From Thinopyrum elongatum (Eukaryota; Streptophyta; Magnoliopsida; Poales; Poaceae): a stretch of DNA of 64,000 nucleotides. The stretch spans positions 300,525,048 to 300,589,047 of the forward strand of contig CM022302.1 in NCBI GenBank assembly GCA_011799875.1, in the 5' to 3' direction. Numbering within the stretch: the stretch's first letter is position 1; each line of letters starts with the position of its first letter. This document shows, piece after piece, positions 57,901 to 64,000 of the stretch. Made by a program: the position numbers and the translations under genes. The notes beneath the pieces were generated by a model. That model searched no databases. It had not been told where the DNA came from and was given only the letters and a program-made list of their open reading frames with translations.

Positions 57901-58367
57901 TTCTCGATCCCATCAAGCGGGGAAGCATTCAACGCGTTCAAGGCATAGATTTGAGCCTCAGCGTTCTGAGTGATATGAGCATGGTAATTCACTATCTCAT
58001 TCGAGGGGTGCAAGAGGTGAACAACTTTGGTGGCGCAATTGATTGAGGCGTAATGGGCCTTCAACCAATCCATTCCCAGAATAAGGTCAACCTTGGACGA
58101 TTTCAGAATAATGGGAGACGCACTGAACTCCAACCCTTCGATTTCAACGGGAACATTATAGCTAACCGCAGAGGTTCGGCAACCGCCCGCGGGAGTATGT
58201 ACCAATAAGGGTGTGTTCATGTATTCGCATTTAATGTCATGCATGCGTGCAAAATGTTCTGACATGAAGGAATGCGATGCTCCTGAATCAAATAAAACAG
58301 AGGCTGGTACTGAATTAACGAGAAGTGTACCCATCACAGTATCTGGTTGATCTGGAGCTTCGGACAT
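54999..58367 (-). pseudogene. Tekay-type pol: protease, RT, RNase H, integrase, chromodomain, broken
   Basis: A single frame with four stops. Protease: [17 protein letters not shown], then [27 protein letters not shown] through [19 protein letters not shown] to [20 protein letters not shown]. The catalytic box reads [12 protein letters not shown] instead of YxDD, so the first active-site Asp is Tyr and the enzyme should be dead. RNase [19 protein letters not shown], then [11 protein letters not shown]. Integrase: zinc region broken by TGA at 56160-56162 where element 1 has Cys; core D-D-E in QMDFITGLPK, SSDRGSIF and QGQVERVNQ. TGA at 55593-55595 replaces Arg. Two further stops near 55312 and 55243 replace Gln. 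Chromodomain near 55000-55170 (HPIRILDEAERRTRQK, then FLKVQWSNH). End at TAG 54999-55001. Confidence 0.9.
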
Positions 58368-58382
58368 GTTGACGTGGTAGTA

Positions 58383-59408
58383 CTACCCACGAACATAAGA
58401 AGGTCTGGCATTATTGTTGCGCTGTTGAGGAATACCACGGCCAATTCCACGGCCAGCAGGAGGAAGAGCCAGTTGATTCTGATTCTGAGAACAATCTCTA
58501 GCACGGTGACCTGGCTTGCCACACTTGAAGCATAGTCCGCTGTCAGGACGAGGTGCTGGAGCTCGAGGTGCTAGAGCTGGCAGAGGCTGCCTCGGTGGTG
58601 GAGGTGGCAGGCGTGGTGCAGCATAAGAGGGCCTGTTCGCAGGAGCTGCTGAACGGAACATGCCTTGGGGAAACCAGATGCGTCGCATCTGGGAAGACGA
58701 GCCCGAAGATGAGCCCGTTTCTCGGGTGTGTCTGGACGCTTCTTTATGCTTCTTAAGTCCAGTTTCAACCATAATAGCCTTATTCACCAAAGTGGCGAAA
58801 TCAGGAAAGTCTTGGACAAGCAGAGCCAACTGAATATCATGATGCAGTCCTTCACGAAACTTTTCCTGTCTGCGTTCATCAGTAGGAATGTCCTCTTCAG
58901 CGTAGCGAGATAAGTCAAGAAACTCGCGCTGATAGACTTCCACAGTCTTGTTTCCTTGAACAAGGCTACGGAACTCGGCCTTCTTCCTAGCTATGACAGC
59001 TAGAGGAATGTAACGGGCTCGGAAAGCAATCTTGAATTCTGCCCAAGTGACGACAGTACCAGGTGGCAGGGTCTGTCGGTGGGTGGCCCACCATTGTGAT
59101 GCGGGACCCTTCAGAAGATAAGTCACAAAAGTGACATAGTTGGCTTGGGCGACACCAGCAGACTCCATTTCATGGGAGATGTCACGCAGCCAGTCATCTG
59201 CATCTAGTGGGTTAACTGTGTTGTGAAAAAACGATGGACTGAGCCTCATAAACTCTGGCAGGGTGATGGAAGGTTGCTGCTGATTAGCATCAGGACGAGG
59301 GAATTGCTGCATAATCCCCGTCATAAACTGACGGTTGAGTTCACACTGTTGCATCATCGCTGCCATGTAATCAGGTGGTGGCGGCGGTGGCGGGTTGTTG
59401 TCAGCCAT
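58383..59408 (-). CDS. Tekay-type gag
   Basis: 341 codons, in the same frame as pol and separated from it by a TAG at 58383-58385 that probably arose from a Gln codon, since this lineage normally makes one Gag-Pol. N-terminus MADNNPPPPPPPDYMAAMMQ; gag core with SQWWATHRQTLPPGTVVTW then EFKIAFRARYIP, and a RSLVQGNKTVEVYQREFLDL segment. CCHC zinc knuckle CFKCGKPGHRARDC (about residues 290-303) for RNA binding and packaging. The frame is intact, so a capsid protein could still be made from this copy. Confidence 0.9.
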   Translation of the reverse strand: MADNNPPPPPPPDYMAAMMQQCELNRQFMTGIMQQFPRPDANQQQPSITLPEFMRLSPSFFHNTVNPLDADDWLRDISHEMESAGVAQANYVTFVTYLLKGPASQWWATHRQTLPPGTVVTWAEFKIAFRARYIPLAVIARKKAEFRSLVQGNKTVEVYQREFLDLSRYAEEDIPTDERRQEKFREGLHHDIQLALLVQDFPDFATLVNKAIMVETGLKKHKEASRHTRETGSSSGSSSQMRRIWFPQGMFRSAAPANRPSYAAPRLPPPPPRQPLPALAPRAPAPRPDSGLCFKCGKPGHRARDCSQNQNQLALPPAGRGIGRGIPQQRNNNARPSYVRG

Positions 59409-59651
59409 CCTGCTATTTCAACAGGGGTATTTCAGCAATAGCTTATGCAAGTGTTTAACAATAAACATGATGTAACTTGACATTATTGAAAGAGTGCAAT
59501 AGATGCTAAAAGTAGTCATTAAGACATACAGATCCATACACAGTCGGTTACAATCGGGCAGCATAACGGCGCAAATTGAAAAGCTAGACACACTAGGCGG
59601 CACACAGGCACGCGGTAAGGAAGTACACAACGTGACATAGCAAAGGCTACA

Positions 59652-60422
59652 TCAGCGTCGGAGAAAACCACCGAAACGGGGTAACTGCAAGTGCGGACGA
59701 CGAATGTTCGTCACGGCAGGATCTTGCGCTCCATGTGCACTCTGATGCAGAACCCGGTCTCGAACTGTAAGAAGAGGTCCACGTGCAGGCGTGTGACCTC
59801 CCACTGTAGGCCAATCAATACCTAGCAGCATCTCTGTCCTGCGTGGGTAAAGAATATACTCCGGATGTATCCCTGCACGAACAGCTGGTAGCAACTGTGT
59901 CATAGCCTCGTAGTAGCGTGCTCGAGTGGCGAACAACTCGACGGCAAGAGCCCGAACAGTGCGATCCAGAGCCTGAGTGCACTGAATCAGAATCTGCGGC
60001 TCGTAGCGTCGAGACTCGTACGGGGCATAGATAGCTGTGTAATATCCAGTAGCATCTCCAACAGGTGCATACGGAATATACCGAAACACAGAGTCATCCA
60101 AGCTAGCATTGTGCTCTCCTCGGAGACGTGCGACAGCAGAGTAGGCGGCATCATGTACTGCCATCTCAATCGTCACGCCTATACCATGGAAAAGGTGTAG
60201 CTCGGTGTCTGAGTCATTCTGCTGATCATAGATCCGAACTTCAGCATAGTACTGCTCCTGGTTGAACTCGCGGTAAACCTCATAGACCATGTACTCGGGA
60301 TACCAACGGTAACCCAGTCTAGTCAGGAGGGCGATCAGAACAGCTGGAAATCCAGGGGCATCACGAGCCCAAGTGCGAAGCACAAGCTGGGTCGTAGGCC
60401 GCGGTGGAAACAGTCGATCCAT
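59652..60422 (-). CDS. extra ORF between primer binding site and gag of Tekay-type element 2
   Basis: 256 intact codons, starting MDRLFPPRPTT, about 380 bases after the primer binding site and 243 bases upstream of gag, on the same strand and in a different frame. Residues about 37-105 have the layout of a double-stranded RNA-binding domain: a start helix, strands (WYPEYMVYEVYREF, YYAEVRIYDQ, ELHLFHGIG), then a helix MAVHDAAYSAVARLRGE like the AA..AL..L helix of such domains. The rest (TGYYTAIYAPYESRR, then a long helix CTQALDRTVRALAVELF) is probably alpha-helical; the tail is basic and Pro-rich. Similar extra ORFs are common in this lineage in grasses. The dsRBD likeness is my inference from pattern only. 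Function unknown; RNA binding or silencing suppression are possibilities. Confidence 0.7.
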   Translation of the reverse strand: MDRLFPPRPTTQLVLRTWARDAPGFPAVLIALLTRLGYRWYPEYMVYEVYREFNQEQYYAEVRIYDQQNDSDTELHLFHGIGVTIEMAVHDAAYSAVARLRGEHNASLDDSVFRYIPYAPVGDATGYYTAIYAPYESRRYEPQILIQCTQALDRTVRALAVELFATRARYYEAMTQLLPAVRAGIHPEYILYPRRTEMLLGIDWPTVGGHTPARGPLLTVRDRVLHQSAHGAQDPAVTNIRRPHLQLPRFGGFLRR

Positions 60423-60798
60423 CTGAAACAGAAAAGTTCAGGGTTGTCGTAAGACAATGTGAAATATAACCGATCTCGGAAGGAAAGGTTAAACAAAACA
60501 ATGGAAAGGAAAATGATTATCAGACTAATCAGATCAAAGACAGGGAAATCGCACTGAATCCAGCTCTTCGGGTGGATAGAATTATCGGGATCCTAAGTGT
60601 CGGTGTTAGTAAATTTTATTAAACCCGAATAGAAGAGAGATCAGAGTCCCAGAGTAAAGACGAGGAATAAAAGATCCTAATACCACCCAGTTGGCGACGT
60701 GGGCCCGTAAGCCACACAACCAAGTTAGTAAAATAGTTTTTGACCACTAGACTAAACTTCGGCCAAGGAATTGGGAAGGGGGATACCTAGAGGCAGTC
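60423..60798 (-). other. leader of Tekay-type element 2
   Basis: Non-coding 376 bases between primer binding site and the extra ORF; nothing else recognised. Confidence 0.7.
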
Positions 60799-60811
60799 GG
60801 CTCTGATACCA
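60799..60811 (-). other. primer binding site, tRNA-iMet, intact
   Basis: TGGTATCAGAGCC on the minus strand, three bases after the LTR end at 60815. Confidence 0.95.
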
Positions 60812-60814
60812 ACA

Positions 60815-63800
60815 TGTGACGACCCCAGCTTAATCATGCACTAACCATACACGCAAATGCGCACGATCAAGCCTAAGGACTCACTTGAAGATATCACAAC
60901 ACAACTCTAAAACATAAATAAAGTCATATAAGCTTTATATTACAAGCCAGGGCCTCGAGGGCTCGAATACATAGCTCAATGGCATACAAGCGTCAGCGGA
61001 AGCATCAGATATCTGGGTACAGATATATTACAAAGAGAGAGAGAGATAAGCCTTCACAGAGGCGGGGTAAAATAAAAAGCTACGATAGAACGGCGTAGGC
61101 CTCCTGCCCTGGACCCTCCGATCCTACTCCTGGTCGTTAGTCGGCTCCTCATAGTAGTAGTACTCGCCAGGCGGGTAGTAGTACTGGTCGTCGGCTGGGG
61201 CATCTGGCTCAGGGGCTCCGTCGTCTGGTGGCATCAATTGGATATGGGGGAAAAAGAAAGTAAAGCAAACGTGAGTACTCATCCGAAGTACTCAGCAAGC
61301 AAGGATCTACACTACATATGCAACATTGTCAAAGGAATGGCTGTATATGTGGACTGGGCTGCAGCAATGCCAGAATAGAGGGGGAAAGCCTAGTCCTATC
61401 GAAGACTAGCATCTTCAACAATCTTCGACAGTCTTGCAGCATTAAGAGAGAGCAGATTAACATAAAGTAAAGTAGTAGTAGTATCATCAACCTCGACCTG
61501 AGATCCTTTCTCGACTCCCTGCGAGAAAGCAATCCCAGAGCCGTACTATCCAGTTCTCATCACATGTTCTAGTTGTACCGATCGGGATACAACTCCGAGT
61601 GTCCGTTACCATAGGACAGGCTATCGATAGAAGTTTCTTCCCTGCAGGGGTGCACCAACTTACCCACCACGCTCGCTTAACTCCGGCCGGACACACTTTT
61701 CTGGGTCATGCCCGGCCTCGGCTAAGCAACACGCCGCAACCCGACCTAGGCTTATAAGAGAGGTCAGCACGCCGGACTAAACCTATGCCCCCAGGGGTCT
61801 TGGGCCATCGCCCCGGGAACTCCTGCACATTACGGGGCCACCGAGAGCAGACCTAGCAACCCCTTATACAAGCGCGGTTGCGTTCCTAGTCCAACTCGGC
61901 GTGCGCCGCTCCTTACTGACGTCAAATAAGCTTCGGCTGATGTATACGACGTAGAATGCCCATACTATGCCCACGTGATGGTTAGTGCTATCGGGCCAGA
62001 GGCCCCTCGGATCAAATATCCAAACCGTAGTGGATTAGGAGCGCGCAAAAACAAGCAGAGACTCACGATCGATGTGACCCCGTCGCCCCGTCTCGAGGAC
62101 TTGCGGCAAGGGCTAAGAATGCCCGGCCACGCCTCGTGTTATCTCGTGGGCACCATCCAGGTCAACCCGACTCCGCATCACTTCGCATTAAGCTCGCGCG
62201 GGTACCCCTCAGGGCCGACCCGTCTTTAGTAACATGGTTTAGTGCAAGTCAAAACAACAACAGTATCCGTGTGTCTGACACCAAGGGAATCCTGAGGAAT
62301 CACCCTCGATGGAATCCCACCTGATGTTATAGTCAAGGTGAACGAAGGAGGAATCACCCTCGAGGTCCACACTTGAGCAGTTGCACAACGACGCTGTTAT
62401 CGGGGGTGGTGTAGGAGGAATCACCCTCGCTTACCACGACCGATTAACTAACCTACAAGGTTATCATCCTAAGTGCTGACGAGGTATCACCCTCGGCACT
62501 CGATGGTAACCCAGTAGTGTCGGCAACTAAGGGGGAAGTGATGTGCGGTGCCAGGGTCTAGTCTTCAATCCCGATGAGCGGGTCTTCTGACATCCAGCGG
62601 GGCAGTCGGGATCAAGTGGGGGTCTCTGTCGGGACTCTACCCAGCCTATACTAATCAGTCTAGGATAACCAGAAAGGTAGCAAGGCAGGTTACAATAATC
62701 AGGCTATGCAGCAGATATAGGAAAATAGTAGCAGAAGCAGTTCTAATGCAAGCATAAGAGAGAAGAGAATAGGCGATATAGGCATGCTCAAAATGGGGGT
62801 GCTTGCCTGTTTGCTCTGGGGCAAGGGCAAGGTCGCCTGTGGTGTCGTCGGGGACGTAGTCGTACTGCTGAGCTGCGTCTGCCTCGGGAGCTACGTCAAC
62901 GTCGGGGTCTACCGAGAGAGAAGAGGGGGAAGAAACAGGTAAACATAATGCAAACAAATGCAACACGGTGCGTGCTATGCTATGATGCAGTGCAGGGTTG
63001 CCTAAATATGCACCTAAGTCATTTTAGTTATTTTTAGAATTAATCTGGGATTTATTAACCGGTGTGTGTGCACTATTCATCTGCCGGATACGGGTCCGGA
63101 GTTACGAGTTCTTCTATGTAGGGGGTTCTGACAAAGAAACGGACGGCACGATCAGACTCGTCTCGTCGTTCTGAGCAACTTTCATGTTTTAACTTTTTCG
63201 ATCTGAGCTACGGTTTAAAAGTTATTAATTTTCAAAGTTTAATAGAATTTCTGGAATTATTTTTATTTACAGAAATGAATTATGATGTCAGCATGACGTC
63301 GCTGTGGCGTCAGCGGTCAACAGGCGCTGACCAGAGTCAATCCTGACATGTGGGTCCAGTGGGACCCACATGTCAGCCTCTGTTTATCTTAACAGTGAAT
63401 TAACTTAATCCACAGGGTTAATTAGGGGGCGGACCCCACATGTCAGTGGGTCATTAGTCTAATTAATTAGTTTTTATTTAATTAAATGTTATTAGGTTAA
63501 TTATCCGCGGGGGCCCACACGTCAGCGACTGGGGTTGCCCAGTCAGCACGTTGACTGGGTCAACCCAGTCAACGGGGCCCCCGGGGCCCACTGGCAGTGA
63601 GCCAGGGGTGGGGCCCGCTCATCCACGTTGGCTGCCGGCGCCGGAGTTGCGCCGGCGACCAATTGTGCGGCGGCCGATCACCGGAGGCGGCCGGAAATGC
63701 ACTACGGGGCACCGTTCGACCCGTGGTTAGGTTCTTTCGAACGGGCGTTCAACGCCACGTCCAACCGTGGCGGTGGCGTCACCGGAGAAGCCCTACAGCG

Positions 63801-64000
63801 ACGGCGGCGACGAGCGCAGCGGACGCCGGAGTTCGGGCCTCGTCGGGTTCTAATCTATACGGCGCGTGGAGGGATGCTAGGGGTCTTGCCGGACTCGCTC
63901 GAGCTCAAGGAGCTCGAGGCTGGGTCCGGTTGCGCGTGACGACGATGCTGGCCACGGCAAAGAGCTCGTCGGCGGCCGTGGGTTCGGCCGTTCGCAGTGC
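60815..64000 (-). mobile_element. 5' LTR of Tekay-type element 2, partial
   Basis: Matches 50753-53940 almost base for base; differences are single substitutions and two net bases of indel. The remaining 1.0 kb or so, including the 5' end TGTAAC, lies beyond the window. Confidence 0.95.

Larger units (their letters stand above)
50753..64000 (-). mobile_element. Tekay/Del-type gypsy chromovirus 2, nearly complete, runs off the window
   Basis: Both LTRs, primer binding site, an extra ORF, gag, protease, RT, RNase H, integrase, chromodomain and polypurine tract are present in the canonical order on the minus strand. By comparison with the 4,208-bp LTR the element should end near 65020, giving about 14.3 kb. 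It is inserted into the RT remnant of the Tat-like element. Confidence 0.93.

Overview
This window is grass nuclear DNA, almost certainly from the Triticeae (wheat, Aegilops or barley type). It is dominated by nested transposable elements around one intact host gene. The evidence is the stack of gypsy LTR elements with 4-kb LTRs, Stowaway and Tourist MITEs, LINE-type retroposons, and a NIMA-related kinase with a plant-type exon structure. There is no prokaryotic or organellar signal, no CRISPR array, and no rRNA or tRNA gene that I could see.

Layout. 1-7784: decayed gypsy elements on the minus strand: three LTR copies of an Athila-like family, one Athila-like gag remnant, and a second gypsy type whose pol end, LTR and gag lie in that order. 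7785-11871: a minus-strand Tat-type gypsy element, truncated on its integrase side, with protease, reverse transcriptase (RT) and two RNase H regions but almost no gag. 11872-22200: MITEs, a 1.45-kb non-autonomous LINE-like retroposon with a 14-bp target-site duplication (TSD), a 159-bp-LTR TRIM-like element, and several unexplained tandem-repeat blocks. 22211-26327: a second LINE-like retroposon of the same type, split by a young 2.7-kb LTR element (TSD caagt) that encodes only two tandem protease-like domains. 26338-33758: the host gene zone, with a 13-exon NEK kinase on the minus strand (coding exons 28312-31480, 531 codons plus stop, open throughout), a Stowaway hairpin in its eighth intron, and a LINE fragment and duplicated sequence downstream.

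33759-64000: a nested stack. Two Stowaway MITEs lie next to a PIF/Harbinger fragment. That fragment is interrupted by a minus-strand Tat-like element (3' LTR 35685-36560). The Tat-like element is itself interrupted by two Tekay/Del-type chromoviruses on the minus strand: 36665-45315, internally deleted, and 50753 to beyond the window end, nearly complete. The Tat-like element carries an antisense coiled-coil ORF with an intron (45528-48370) and a shortened RT remnant (about 50040-50750).

The retrotransposon genes are mostly pseudogenes with in-frame stops. Those worth a second look are the protease-only ORF (23932-25266), the intact extra ORF upstream of gag in the second Tekay element (59652-60422, dsRBD-like by eye), and the antisense spliced ORF of the Tat-like element. 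Family names rest on motif recognition, not database searches. Element ends are given to the base where terminal TG/CA and TSDs could be read, and are approximate elsewhere.
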